Source of the DNA: Clostridium fungisolvens
GTDB lineage: Bacteria > Bacillota > Clostridia > Clostridiales > Clostridiaceae
Assembly: GCF_014193895.1 (NCBI RefSeq)
Contig: NZ_BLZR01000001.1
Location: 1,054,001-1,118,000 of the forward strand
Direction of reading: 5' to 3'
Length of the DNA: 64,000 nucleotides
The position numbers and the translations under genes were made by a program. Of the stretch, positions 34,079-43,412 are shown piece after piece. The notes beneath the pieces are model-generated. The model saw only the letters and a program-made list of their open reading frames with translations. It was not told where the DNA came from and made no database searches. Positions within the stretch are counted from its first letter, which is position 1, and each line of letters opens with the position of its first letter.

Positions 34079-34567
34079 TATATATACTTTTATTTGAAAT
34101 TAGCTTATAAAGTTTTACTTTAGGAGTGACAACTTCAGGTTAATCTATGAATCGTAAAAATACAGACTACTTCGATTTAGAAATATAAATTCTATTAGAA
34201 GATAGGCTGTGTTTTTTTACTGTTAAGACCAGTATAAAAATTTTTGCTAGCTAAACCTAGTAAATCACTTCAGCGACTTTTTTATCATTTATGGATTTAG
34301 ATTTTAACAGAATCAGAGGATAAGTATTTATCCTCCTAGTTATAAGGTATAGCAATATGTGTTTGTTAAACATAGTATATATAGATTGAATTGAAGAAAT
34401 AACCATATTTATAAGTTATTATACTAATTTATTTATAAAAGCTAATGAGTTTTTGATATAATAGTATTAAATTATAAAGCTTTTAAAAGTTCTCTATTTA
34501 AATTTTTTATTTATTGGTTGGAAGAATATACATATGAGAAATAATTTATGCATTTAAGGAGGCTAAT
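34079..34567. other. Gene-free stretch with terminator and repeat remnants
   Basis: A hairpin at 34162-34211 (CAG.CTA.TTC / GAA.TAG.CTG around TAGAA / TTCTA) with T7 probably ends the preceding gene and resembles family C arms (GACTACTTCGATTTAGAA). At 34236-34290 GCTAGCTAAACCTAG...ACTTCAGCGACTTTTTT looks like a decayed family A end. The rest is AT-rich with no ORF. Confidence 0.5.
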
Positions 34568-35308
34568 ATGAAAAAAGAAAGACCACTTATTGGAATTATG
34601 GGAAACCTTTTATCAATAGATAATGGAGCTTTTTTAGGTAGTGAAAGAGTATACGTTACAGATGCATATGTTGATTCAATAATAAGGGCTGGAGGGGCTC
34701 CAGTTATTATTCCTCCAGTTCTGGATAAAGTGGCTTTAAATATTATAGTGAATCAAATGGATGGCATATTGTTATCTGGGGGATATGATGTTGACCCTCT
34801 TCTTTATGGGGAAGAACCAAAACAAAGACTTGGATTTGTGCATAGAGTAGTAGATGAGGCTACTATAGAAGTGATAAAAGAAGCATATAGCAAAGGTAAA
34901 TCCATATTTGGAATATGCAAGGGAGCTCAGGTGCTAAATGTGGCTTTTGGAGGAACTGTATATCAAGATATGTCCTATATTGAGGGAAGTTATATAAAAC
35001 ATGAACAAAATGCTCCAAATTTTAAAGGAACTCATCCAGTAACTATTGAAAAAAATAGTAAATTATATAAAATAGTAGGGGGGGACATTTTGGTTAACAG
35101 TTATCATCATCAAGCGATAAATGATGTAGCTGACGGTTTTAAGGTGGTAGCAGTGGCAAGTGATGGAGTTATTGAAGCAATTGAGAAAGATGATGATAGT
35201 TTCGTTATCGCAGTCCAATGGCACCCAGAAATGATGAGTAAGTATGATAAGATGATGCAGGGGCTTTTTAATAGTTTTGTTAATTCCTGCACTTACAAAC
35301 ATATATAA
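34568..35308 (+). CDS. Class I glutamine amidotransferase-type hydrolase (PuuD/peptidase C26-like)
   Basis: 246 residues. The triad is visible: Cys in SIFGICKGAQVLNVAFGG, and His and Glu in VQWHPEMM. LSGGYDVDPLLYGEEP and HHQAI are gamma-glutamyl-GABA hydrolase signatures. The enzyme cleaves gamma-glutamyl amides in the cytoplasm. The usual Arg after the Cys (GICRG) is Lys here. AAGGAGG precedes the start. PhzF follows after 60 nt, possibly cotranscribed; no polyamine genes are adjacent, so the substrate is open. Confidence 0.88.
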   Translation: MKKERPLIGIMGNLLSIDNGAFLGSERVYVTDAYVDSIIRAGGAPVIIPPVLDKVALNIIVNQMDGILLSGGYDVDPLLYGEEPKQRLGFVHRVVDEATIEVIKEAYSKGKSIFGICKGAQVLNVAFGGTVYQDMSYIEGSYIKHEQNAPNFKGTHPVTIEKNSKLYKIVGGDILVNSYHHQAINDVADGFKVVAVASDGVIEAIEKDDDSFVIAVQWHPEMMSKYDKMMQGLFNSFVNSCTYKHI

Positions 35309-35368
35309 TAGACCAATATGAACCGCTCTATATATGATAAATAAAAAATACGATAAAGGACTGAAAAA

Positions 35369-36190
35369 ATGAAGAGTATATCTGTATACACAGTAGATAG
35401 TTTTGCTAATGAAATATTTAAAGGAAACCCAGCTGGAGTTTGCATATTGAATGAGGAATTAGAGGACAGTACTATGCAGCTCATAGCTAAGGAGCTAAAG
35501 TTTTCTGAAACAGCTTTTATTATGGCTTTTAAGGATAACATATATAGTATTAGATGGTTCACTCCACAACATGAGGTTGATATATGCGGACATGCTACTT
35601 TAGCAGCTTCGCATGTTTTGTTCAATGAAATAAAAATTCCGTTTGATAGTATACTTTACAGTAGCAACAAAGGAATAATCAAGGCTTGTAAAGAGGATAA
35701 TGAAGAAATAAGTTTAGACTTTCAAATTGATGAACCAGAATCAAATATACCATTTAATTACGAAGAGGTAATAAAATCATTAGGAATCAATAAATACGTA
35801 AATGTTTTTTGTGGAAAACTAACAGGAAAGTTAGTATTTGAGTTGGAAAATGAAGAAGAAATAAGAGTTGTTAAACCCGATTTTCATTCAATGAAGGATA
35901 TACGTATAGAAGGGCTAAAAGGTGTTGGAATAACAGCAAGCTCAGATAATGAATATGATTTTGTTACTAGGTATTTTAACCCTTGGGCTGGAGTAAATGA
36001 GGATTATGTAACTGGTTCAGTACATACCTTATTAGCTCAGTATTGGTCTTCAAAGAAAGATAAGAATTTTCTAAAAGCGAAGCAGCTTTCTTCAAGAGAA
36101 GGAGAGTTAAATTTGAATATACTTACTAATGGTAGAGTAAAGCTATCTGGAAGAGCTGTACTAGTTTTAAAGGGTGAAATGTTTATATAA
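35369..36190 (+). CDS. PhzF-family isomerase-like protein
   Basis: 273 residues with the double hot-dog PhzF fold. Motifs are FKGNPAGVC, the catalytic Glu in KFSETAFIM, RWFTPQHEVDICGHATLAASHVLF, and a late GVNEDYVTGSVHTLLAQYW. Family members isomerise or epimerise small carboxylic acids; the housekeeping role is unknown. The start follows AAAGGACTG. Confidence 0.92.
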   Translation: MKSISVYTVDSFANEIFKGNPAGVCILNEELEDSTMQLIAKELKFSETAFIMAFKDNIYSIRWFTPQHEVDICGHATLAASHVLFNEIKIPFDSILYSSNKGIIKACKEDNEEISLDFQIDEPESNIPFNYEEVIKSLGINKYVNVFCGKLTGKLVFELENEEEIRVVKPDFHSMKDIRIEGLKGVGITASSDNEYDFVTRYFNPWAGVNEDYVTGSVHTLLAQYWSSKKDKNFLKAKQLSSREGELNLNILTNGRVKLSGRAVLVLKGEMFI

Positions 36191-36199
36191 TAGATATAA

Positions 36200-36250
36200 A
36201 AGACCATATACGCAGGGAATATTGATTCCAGGTGTACATGGTCTTATTTT
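36200..36250 (+). terminator. Terminator of PhzF gene
   Basis: AAGACCATATAC / GTACATGGTCTT stem then ATTTT. Downstream, at 36255-36290, GATGGGCCACTCCATGCTTAAATTTATATTTTT looks like a decayed family C end. Confidence 0.75.
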
Positions 36251-36421
36251 ATTTACTATAGATGGGCCACTCCATGCTTAAATTTATATTTTTGCTTGAA
36301 GTTTTTTATCTTTATATAGGAAAGTATAAAGTTTTTAAGTTAGCTAAGTCTTTTCATTTTAAGTTTCTATGATAATTTTTATTAATAGTTAAAATGCTAG
36401 GTTTAATTAAGATGTAAAGTT

Positions 36422-37438
36422 TTACCTAACCTGTATAATCTTGTGTCTTATAGCTGAAACTGAAAATGCTAAAAAGAAAGTGGAGAATACGGCAGGAATA
36501 AACAATAATAATATTTTCTCCTGTGATGTATAAAAATATTTTAAAAGGGTTTTATAAACAACTTTATCTGTCAAACAGGATACTAGATATATATCAAGAG
36601 AAAGTATAGAGATAAGCGATATTATTTTTGTTACAATAGAATTTTTTATATTTAAATCATAAACGGTAACAAAGAAAATAACAGCTTGTATTAAAATTAA
36701 TAGAGAATCATACTCTCCAATATATGTTGAAAACTTATTACCATTTCCACTTGAGCCATAGACCTCGAGCATAGTCTCTAATCCTATAACCAATAATAAT
36801 AATAGTATTCCATGCAATTTTCTTACTTTAGGCTTATATTCGCTTATATAGCATCCTATAAAATAATATGAAACAGGATAGATTGCTCTCCATGAAGTTG
36901 GAAAGTGAAGAAGATCGTTAAAGCGGCCATTAAAAAATGCAGGAAATGAAGTCATGATTAATACTATAAATATTAGACCGATTTTTTGTTTTTTAGTTAT
37001 AAGATTATTATAAATTAAATTGAGGAAAGGGCTTAATAGAAATAATCCTATATATAGCTGTATATACCACGAATAAGGATCAGCGGTAAAGTTTTCTATA
37101 GCTGAAATCCAGAACAGGAAATTTCCTTTCTCTTTTGCAATAGTAACTCTAAAAAATATACACAATATTGAATAAAAAAGATATACTACGAGTATTGGAA
37201 TTATCTTTTTAAAATAACTTCTATTAGGAAGTTTATTTCTCTGCAAATAACCTGTAAGGGTTAAGAACAATGGTACGCACATAATGCAACCCATACGAAT
37301 GAATGTTTGAATATACATATTCATATTAGTGATAGGCGTTTCGTAAAATTTTGTGTTTAAAAAAAAGTGTACTGATAAGACAAATAATATAGCACAAGCT
37401 CTAATTATATCGAGTCCAATATGTCTATCTGATTTCAT
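36422..37438 (-). CDS. Acyltransferase 3 family membrane protein
   Basis: About 338 residues from the ATG at 37438, which follows GGGAGG by 7 nt. There are ten predicted membrane helices. Family landmarks are MKSDRHIGLDIIRACAILFVLSVHF (Arg-Ala and the catalytic His), FFIRMGCIMCVPLFLTLTGY-like, and WYIQLYIGLFLLSPFLNLI. Such proteins O-acetylate or succinylate cell-surface glycans. No glycan biosynthesis genes are adjacent, so the target is unknown. Confidence 0.88.
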   Translation of the reverse strand: MKSDRHIGLDIIRACAILFVLSVHFFLNTKFYETPITNMNMYIQTFIRMGCIMCVPLFLTLTGYLQRNKLPNRSYFKKIIPILVVYLFYSILCIFFRVTIAKEKGNFLFWISAIENFTADPYSWYIQLYIGLFLLSPFLNLIYNNLITKKQKIGLIFIVLIMTSFPAFFNGRFNDLLHFPTSWRAIYPVSYYFIGCYISEYKPKVRKLHGILLLLLVIGLETMLEVYGSSGNGNKFSTYIGEYDSLLILIQAVIFFVTVYDLNIKNSIVTKIISLISILSLDIYLVSCLTDKVVYKTLLKYFYTSQEKILLLFIPAVFSTFFLAFSVSAIRHKIIQVR

Positions 37439-37588
37439 TATTAATCCTCCCAAATTTATAAATTATCATCCTATAGAAATATAACATATTTTGAAGTATC
37501 AGTAAAATTAACGTCAAAATATGTTGTAAATAATTTAGAAAGATAACAAATTTAAGAAAGAAAATATTGGTTATTTAATAACGTAAAA

Positions 37589-38542
37589 CTATACTCTATT
37601 TCTTTTTTTATTTTTAAGATAAGCTTCTATATTTTTATAAACCTCTAAGATTAAATTTTGTCTTGCCTCTATGCTTGCCCATGCAATATGAGGTGTTATA
37701 AAAAGTTTATCTGAATTTGACACACTTAGTAGAGGATTTGATTTGTCAATTGGTTCCTTGGAGATAACATCTAAACTTGCACCTAAAATTAGATTTTCAT
37801 CTAATGCTTTCGCTAAAGCTTCTTCATTTATTATCCCACCACGTCCCATATTTAATAATATTGATGTCTTTTTCATTTGAGAAAGCTCTTTATAATCAAT
37901 AAGATTTTTAGTAAGCTCATTTAACGGGCAATGGATAGATACAACATCACTTTTTAAAAGCAATTCAGCTAGCTCAACTCTTTTGTAAGAGCTGTTGTAG
38001 TTTTTGCCTGAAGTTGAATAGTATATAACCTCACATCCAAAAGCTGAAGCTACAGTAGCTACTCCTCTACCAATTTCCCCAAGACCAATTATACCGAAAG
38101 TTTTGCCTTTTAACTCCCAAAAGTGTTTATCGATATGTGTAAAAGTTTCGCTATTAGAGTATTCACCTGTTTTAACGTAGTTATCATAATACTTAAGGTT
38201 CTCTAGAAGATATAGCAGTGAAGCAAAGGTATGTTGAACAACACTGTTTGTAGAGTAACCTGCTACGTTGGTAACTGCAATGTTTTCGCTGTTTGCGTAG
38301 TTTAGGTCTACATTGTTAGTGCCAGTGGCAGTAAGGCATATCAGCTTTAAGTCTGGACATTTAGAAAGGTTAGTTTCATTTAAAATAACTTTATTAGTAA
38401 TAATAATTTCAGCATTCTTAATTCTGTCTACGACCTGTTCAGGGGTAGTTGTCTCATAAACTTTTAAATCACCAAAAGAATGTAGAACACTTAGATCTAT
38501 GTCATCTCCTAGAGTTTTAGCATCAAGAATAACAAGATTCAT
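37589..38542 (-). CDS. D-isomer-specific 2-hydroxyacid dehydrogenase
   Basis: 317 residues. The C-terminal Rossmann insert carries GKTFGIIGLGEIGRGVA. Substrate-domain residues are LTATGTNNVDL and NVAGYSTNSVVQHTF. The catalytic set is Arg in NMGRGGIINEEAL, Glu in SKEPI and His in ITPHIAWAS. It is closest in feel to hydroxypyruvate/glycerate dehydrogenases that reduce 2-keto acids with NADH. TGGAGGAG precedes the start. Standalone. Confidence 0.9.
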   Translation of the reverse strand: MNLVILDAKTLGDDIDLSVLHSFGDLKVYETTTPEQVVDRIKNAEIIITNKVILNETNLSKCPDLKLICLTATGTNNVDLNYANSENIAVTNVAGYSTNSVVQHTFASLLYLLENLKYYDNYVKTGEYSNSETFTHIDKHFWELKGKTFGIIGLGEIGRGVATVASAFGCEVIYYSTSGKNYNSSYKRVELAELLLKSDVVSIHCPLNELTKNLIDYKELSQMKKTSILLNMGRGGIINEEALAKALDENLILGASLDVISKEPIDKSNPLLSVSNSDKLFITPHIAWASIEARQNLILEVYKNIEAYLKNKKRNRV

Positions 38543-38951
38543 TGTATCTCCTCCATAATCTATAGACTTTTAATTAATATTATATGATAACCAGTTTACA
38601 AATTAAATGATAAGTTTGAATAACCTTTAAATTAGGCGCTGTTAAAGCACCGTGTTGAAATTAATTGGTTAATCATCCGACGCTTTAATGAGCTTGCGCA
38701 AAGAATTAATATGATTTTGTCATATTCCATGGCTAAAACTGTAAACTCACTACGTTCGAACAGTACAGTTTTACTTTTTAATAATCCATACTTTTTATAA
38801 ACATTTCATATTTTAAATTTAAGAAAATAAAAATATATTATAGTTTATTTATAACAATTTGCAAATAATAATGAGGGAAAGGTCTGAAAAATGATATTTA
38901 TATTTGAAAAGTATATGTATAAATATACGGTATACGAGGTGAGATTATTTT
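38543..38951. other. Divergent intergenic region dominated by family B repeat
   Basis: Apart from the repeat at 38634-38776 it contains only AT-rich DNA and the GAGGTGAG Shine-Dalgarno of the next gene. No ORF. Confidence 0.5.
38634..38776 (+). repeat. Dispersed repeat family B, copy 1
   Basis: About 143 bp from AGGCGCTGTTAAAGCACCG to CAGTACAGTTTTA. The reverse complement matches the copy at 56670-56803 at most positions, including GAATATGACAAAATCATATT. The right end is a hairpin, AAAACTGTAAA / GTACAGTTTT. Confidence 0.8.
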
Positions 38952-39557
38952 ATGATGACAAAATATAAGAAACATTATATAGGTTTAATATTTTTAATAT
39001 GCATTTTTATATGGTCACTTATTAAACCTAAAAGCTACTTGATTTGGATTCTAGAAGCAGCTCCATTAATCATAGGGATTCCTGTGTTGATATTAACTTA
39101 TAAGAAATTTAAATTTTCTAATCTTACATATATGCTCATACTCATTGCTTCATGTGTAATGCTTGTTGGTGGACACTACAGTTATACGGAAGTTCCCCTT
39201 TTTTCATGGATACAAAAAATCTTTAACTTAAGTAGAAATCATTATGATAGAGTTGGACATTTTATCCAAGGAGCAACAGCTGCTTTAATAATCAGAGAAA
39301 TATTGTGGAAACTTAGAATAGTAAGAGGGAAGTTATGGGTTATTATCATTTCCATATGCATGTGTTTGGCTGTAAGTGCATTTTATGAGATTATAGAATT
39401 TGCTATTACTTATGTTGTTGGAGGAGAAGCTGATGCTTTCCTAGGTATGCAAGGAGATATATGGGATGCACAATGGGACATGATTTGTGCATTATCAGGT
39501 GCTATAGTATTTAATTTCATATTTTCAGCATTAAGCTATAGTGAAAATAAAAAATAG
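38952..39557 (+). CDS. YjdF/DUF2238 family membrane protein
   Basis: 201 residues, six predicted helices. LIASCVMLVGGHYSYTEVPLFSW, NHYDRVGHFIQGATAALIIREIL and SAFYEIIEFAITYVVGGEADAFLGMQGDIWDAQWDM are the DUF2238 signature, with conserved His, Asp and Glu residues that suggest a metal or enzymatic site. Function is unknown for the family. GAGGTGAG precedes the start by 10 nt. Confidence 0.9.
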   Translation: MMTKYKKHYIGLIFLICIFIWSLIKPKSYLIWILEAAPLIIGIPVLILTYKKFKFSNLTYMLILIASCVMLVGGHYSYTEVPLFSWIQKIFNLSRNHYDRVGHFIQGATAALIIREILWKLRIVRGKLWVIIISICMCLAVSAFYEIIEFAITYVVGGEADAFLGMQGDIWDAQWDMICALSGAIVFNFIFSALSYSENKK

Positions 39558-39644
39558 TATATAGAATTTTTATACTGTATAAAAAGTGTGAAATTTAATT
39601 CATATTGTTTCAAAATCTTTTAACATCATGGTGAAAACAATGAT

Positions 39645-39684
39645 ATAATAATAAGGTTAGACTTTCTAACCTTATTATTATTTT
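39645..39684 (+). terminator. Terminator of yjdF-like gene
   Basis: AATAATAAGGTTAG / CTAACCTTATTATT with a 5-nt loop, then T-run that merges into the family A repeat. Confidence 0.9.
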
Positions 39685-39858
39685 TTATTCTTTATGAAAT
39701 TATATCTGTGGATAATTATGCGAACAGACTTAAGACGTAGTATAAGTTAAAGAATAAAAAAGAAGAATATGTCGCCTGTAAGATTCTTAACGTACGCTTA
39801 AGAAAAGGCAGATGCGCAAAAAAAAATTACTAAAGAAGATCGCTTTAGCGAATTTTTT
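39681..39858 (+). repeat. Dispersed repeat family A, full-length copy 2
   Basis: Same plan as 12495-12673: TTTTTTATTCTTT..., TGGATAATTATGCGAACAGA, AAAGAATAAAAAA, ATGTCGCCTGTAAGATTCTT and AAGGCAGATGCGC, then a terminal hairpin (CTAAAG / CTTTAG) with T6. It sits directly after a terminator, as copy 1 does. Confidence 0.85.
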
Positions 39859-39963
39859 GTTATCATAAACTCTTGAAGAAGAGAGATTAAAACCAAGTTT
39901 TAAGGAAATGATTTATAAATAGCGTATTTGCTTAATCGTCATCCACTGTAGGAGGTGAATTCT

Positions 39964-42900
39964 TTGAATTTTAGATATGGAAACTTAGGTGAATTGTGTA
40001 AGCCTCATATATTAAAAAAAGGGGAAACTTATTATATAGGAGAATATGTTTTTGATTTTGAGATTCAAGATATAGAGGAAGATTTATCGAGAAGCATAAG
40101 GTGCTATGTCGCATCGGAGTATTTTGATCAGTATTTAGTGAATTTTCAAATAGATTTTAAAAATAAGCTTATAGAAGGAAAATGTACCTGTGCGAACTAT
40201 CTTAAGGATGGAAAGGTATGTAGCCATATAGCAGCAGGATATCTTCATTATTTAAATAAACTAGCTAAGAAAGAAGTAAAGAAAGTTAGTTTAGTAGAGC
40301 AAATGATAAAGCTATATGATAACTTAGTTACTACAAAAAAACAAAAAGAACCAGTAAAATTAGAGTTTACTTTAACTCTTAACAAAGAAAACACTTTGCT
40401 TGATCTAAAGATTGGAACTGATAAGTTATATTCAGTTAGAGACCTTGAAAGATTTCTTTTAGATATAAGGAAAGAAGATTGCATTTTAGAGTTTGGAAAG
40501 GGATTTATTCTGGACCTCAACGAACAATATTTTAATGATTACGATAATAATCTAATCTGTTTTCTTCAAGATTTGCTTTCAATTGGGGAAATTGCATCGG
40601 AAAAGGGAGGTTCTAATAAGCTATTTCAAGGTAAATATATAAAATTAGTGGATTCAAGCTTAAAGAGAATACTAGAGCAAAGTAAAGATAAAGGTATAAA
40701 TATAACTATTGATTCGGATAAATATGAGAATTGTAGAATATCTACGGATGAATTAAAGTTTGAAACAAAAATCGAAGAAGAGCTAGTAGGAATGCGAATT
40801 AAGCCTAAGATTAATTTGCCAATTCCAATGACAACTGATTATGAATATATGTTTTATGATAAGAAGATTTACAAATGTGATAAAAGAAATGCAAATAGAC
40901 TAAAGGCTATATGCACATTCTTTACAGGTAGTGAAAATAATGAACTCATGATACCAAATAGGGAAAAAGGCCTATTTATAGGAAAGATTTTGCCTGTGCT
41001 AAATACTATTTCTAATGTAGAACTGCCAGAGACTTTAAGAACGAAGCTGGAGGAGACAGGTGCTCCACTAACTTGTAAGTTCTATTTTGATAAGATAGGT
41101 AAACATGTGGAGTTGAAGGTTAAATTTAACTATAAGGTTGTTGAAATAGATGCTGTTTCAGAAAAATATGTACCTAAAGATATATCAGTTATAAGGGATA
41201 TAGATAAAGAAGAAGAAGTTAAAAACTTATTGATATCAATGGGATTTATAAAGAATAAGGATAATTTAGTTATAAGTGATGAAGAAAAAATAATTGAACT
41301 TCAAAATCAAGGTTTAGAGAAATTAGCTGAGTTTGGAGAAATATATTATTCAGAATCTTTCAAAAAATTTAAGGTAATAAAAAAGCTTACATTAAGTGCA
41401 AGTACAAGAATTAATGAAGAGGATTTGCTTGAGTTTTCGTTTAATATAGATGAACTAACGAATGAAGAACTTGTTGGGGCTATGAAAGCTTTAAGAAGTG
41501 GAAAAAGATACTATAAAGCATCGGATAAAGGGTTTATTATGCTTGATGATCCTATGCTACAAAATTTCAACAGAATTTTAGAATCATTAAATATAAAAGA
41601 AAGTAGTCTTTTAAATCCTACAATTGATCTTGATAAATATAATGCTTTATATCTTAATGATAAAATAAATAAATATCTTAATGGCAATATTGTGAAGAGG
41701 GATGACAGTTTTTCAAAATTGGTTGATTCTTTTGAGGATATAAACAAGGAAGAAATAATACTTCCACAACAATTGAATTGTGAGATGAGAAATTATCAGA
41801 TAGATGGCTATAAGTGGTTCAAGACATTGAAAAAGTATGGCTTCGGAGGAATATTGGCAGATGAAATGGGGTTAGGAAAGACTCTTCAAACAATTTCCTT
41901 ACTTTTATCAGAAAAAGAAAACAAGAAAACTAACCCTTCAGTAGTGATATGCCCAACGTCACTTTTATACAATTGGAAAGAAGAGTTAGAGAGATTTGCA
42001 CCTTCATTGAAGGTTTTAGTTTACTATGGCAGTAAAGCTAATAGAAATAGGCTAGAGGATGAGTTTAATAATGTTGATGTTATATTAACCACGTACCCTA
42101 TCGTTAGAATAGACATAGAAGAGTTGAAAAAACATACTTTTAACATAGCAATAATTGATGAAGCTCAGAATATTAAGAACAGTGTTTCTCAGAATTCAAG
42201 AAGTGTAAAGGAATTGAAAGCAGAAAATAGATTCGCTTTAACAGGAACACCAATTGAAAATTCACTTATGGAACTTTGGTCTATATTCGATTTTATAATG
42301 CCAGGATTCCTTTTTTCTTCAAATTCTTTTAAAAAGAAATATGAGCTTCCTATAATTAAAGACGAAGATAAAACTGCATTAAATGAGCTTTTATCTAAAG
42401 TTACTCCATTTATTTTAAGACGTAAGAAAAAAGATGTACTTAGTGAACTGCCCCCTAAGATTGAGAGAAAGGTAGCGGTAGAACTAAACAAGGAACAAAG
42501 AAAATTATATTCTACTTACGTAAAGATATTTAAAAACGAGATTGAATCTAATATAGAGAAAAATGGAGTAAATAAGAGTAAGCTTCAGATATTGTCAGCA
42601 CTTACAAGACTTAGACAATTGTGCTGTGATCCATCAACCTTTATAAATGATTATACAGGGGGAAGCAGTAAGCTGGATACTCTTTATGAACTTATAGAAA
42701 GTTGTATCCAAGAAGGCCATAGGATTTTATTATTTTCTCAGTTTACATCGGCACTTAAGAATATAGGGAAACAGCTTCAAGAGACTGGAATATCATACAT
42801 GTATCTAGATGGTACTATAAAGTCAGAAGAAAGACTGGAATTAGTAAATTCTTTTAATAGTGGCAACAGCTCTGTGTTTTTGATTTCTTTAAAGGCTGGG

Positions 42901-43194
42901 GGAGCAGGGCTTAATCTTACTTCAGCTGATGTGGTTATTCACTTTGATCCTTGGTGGAATCCAGCTGTGGAGGATCAAGCCACAGATAGAGCTCATAGGA
43001 TAGGTCAAGAAAATAGTGTTGAAGTAATAAAGCTTATAGCTAAAGGGACTATAGAAGAAAAGATATATAAACTTCAAGAAAAGAAGAAGGATATAATCAA
43101 TAATGTTATGGAAGAAGAGGCGATAGCTTCATCTGTGATAAGTACCATGAATATTGATGATATAAAAGAACTTTTCAATGAAGTAGAATTTTAA
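39964..43194 (+). CDS. SNF2-family DNA-dependent ATPase with N-terminal SWIM zinc finger
   Basis: About 1076 residues. The start is the TTG at 39964, 7 nt after AGGAGGTG (the GTG inside that site is not a start). The SWIM finger is Cys74-x-Cys76...Cys86-x-His88. A long bacterial SNF2-associated region follows. The SNF2_N motor has LADEMGLGKTLQ (from about 631), DEAQ (about 732) and LTGTPIEN; the Helicase_C domain has LISLKAGGAGLNL, DPWWNPAVEDQATDRAHRIGQ. It is a double-stranded DNA translocase likely to remodel protein-DNA complexes. It stands alone, without defence partners, so general transcription or repair is more likely than defence. Confidence 0.93.
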   Translation: MNFRYGNLGELCKPHILKKGETYYIGEYVFDFEIQDIEEDLSRSIRCYVASEYFDQYLVNFQIDFKNKLIEGKCTCANYLKDGKVCSHIAAGYLHYLNKLAKKEVKKVSLVEQMIKLYDNLVTTKKQKEPVKLEFTLTLNKENTLLDLKIGTDKLYSVRDLERFLLDIRKEDCILEFGKGFILDLNEQYFNDYDNNLICFLQDLLSIGEIASEKGGSNKLFQGKYIKLVDSSLKRILEQSKDKGINITIDSDKYENCRISTDELKFETKIEEELVGMRIKPKINLPIPMTTDYEYMFYDKKIYKCDKRNANRLKAICTFFTGSENNELMIPNREKGLFIGKILPVLNTISNVELPETLRTKLEETGAPLTCKFYFDKIGKHVELKVKFNYKVVEIDAVSEKYVPKDISVIRDIDKEEEVKNLLISMGFIKNKDNLVISDEEKIIELQNQGLEKLAEFGEIYYSESFKKFKVIKKLTLSASTRINEEDLLEFSFNIDELTNEELVGAMKALRSGKRYYKASDKGFIMLDDPMLQNFNRILESLNIKESSLLNPTIDLDKYNALYLNDKINKYLNGNIVKRDDSFSKLVDSFEDINKEEIILPQQLNCEMRNYQIDGYKWFKTLKKYGFGGILADEMGLGKTLQTISLLLSEKENKKTNPSVVICPTSLLYNWKEELERFAPSLKVLVYYGSKANRNRLEDEFNNVDVILTTYPIVRIDIEELKKHTFNIAIIDEAQNIKNSVSQNSRSVKELKAENRFALTGTPIENSLMELWSIFDFIMPGFLFSSNSFKKKYELPIIKDEDKTALNELLSKVTPFILRRKKKDVLSELPPKIERKVAVELNKEQRKLYSTYVKIFKNEIESNIEKNGVNKSKLQILSALTRLRQLCCDPSTFINDYTGGSSKLDTLYELIESCIQEGHRILLFSQFTSALKNIGKQLQETGISYMYLDGTIKSEERLELVNSFNSGNSSVFLISLKAGGAGLNLTSADVVIHFDPWWNPAVEDQATDRAHRIGQENSVEVIKLIAKGTIEEKIYKLQEKKKDIINNVMEEEAIASSVISTMNIDDIKELFNEVEF

Positions 43195-43200
43195 TCAATA

Positions 43201-43312
43201 AAAAAGTGATTGAAGCGACTTTCTTCAGTCACTTTTTTGCGCATCTGCCTTTCCGAATGTATATGAGGAAAATTTGGCAGGCGACATATTCTTCTTTTTT
43301 TATTCTTTAGGT
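43201..43312 (-). repeat. Dispersed repeat family A, right-module copy 4 (reverse)
   Basis: The - strand reads GTCGCCTGCC...GAAAGGCAGATGCGCAAAAAA then a GTGACTGAAG / CTTCAATCAC hairpin with T-run. On the + strand the same hairpin is the terminator of the SNF2 gene. Confidence 0.8.
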
Positions 43313-43368
43313 TATATTATGTCTGATACATATATTTTTCAATATATAATTGAATCATAATTTTATAA

Positions 43369-43404
43369 AGAATAAAAAAAGCTGTAGTCATATTCGACTA
43401 CAGC
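43369..43404 (-). terminator. Terminator of the ABC-F gene
   Basis: GCTGTAGTC / GACTACAGC with a 5-nt loop; T-run on the - strand side. Confidence 0.88.
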
Positions 43405-43412
43405 CTAAATTA

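Noticed and set aside
39955..43194. SNF2 helicase as part of a phage-defence island
   Set aside because: Neighbours are housekeeping genes and repeats. No PLD nuclease, methyltransferase or DISARM-type partner is present.
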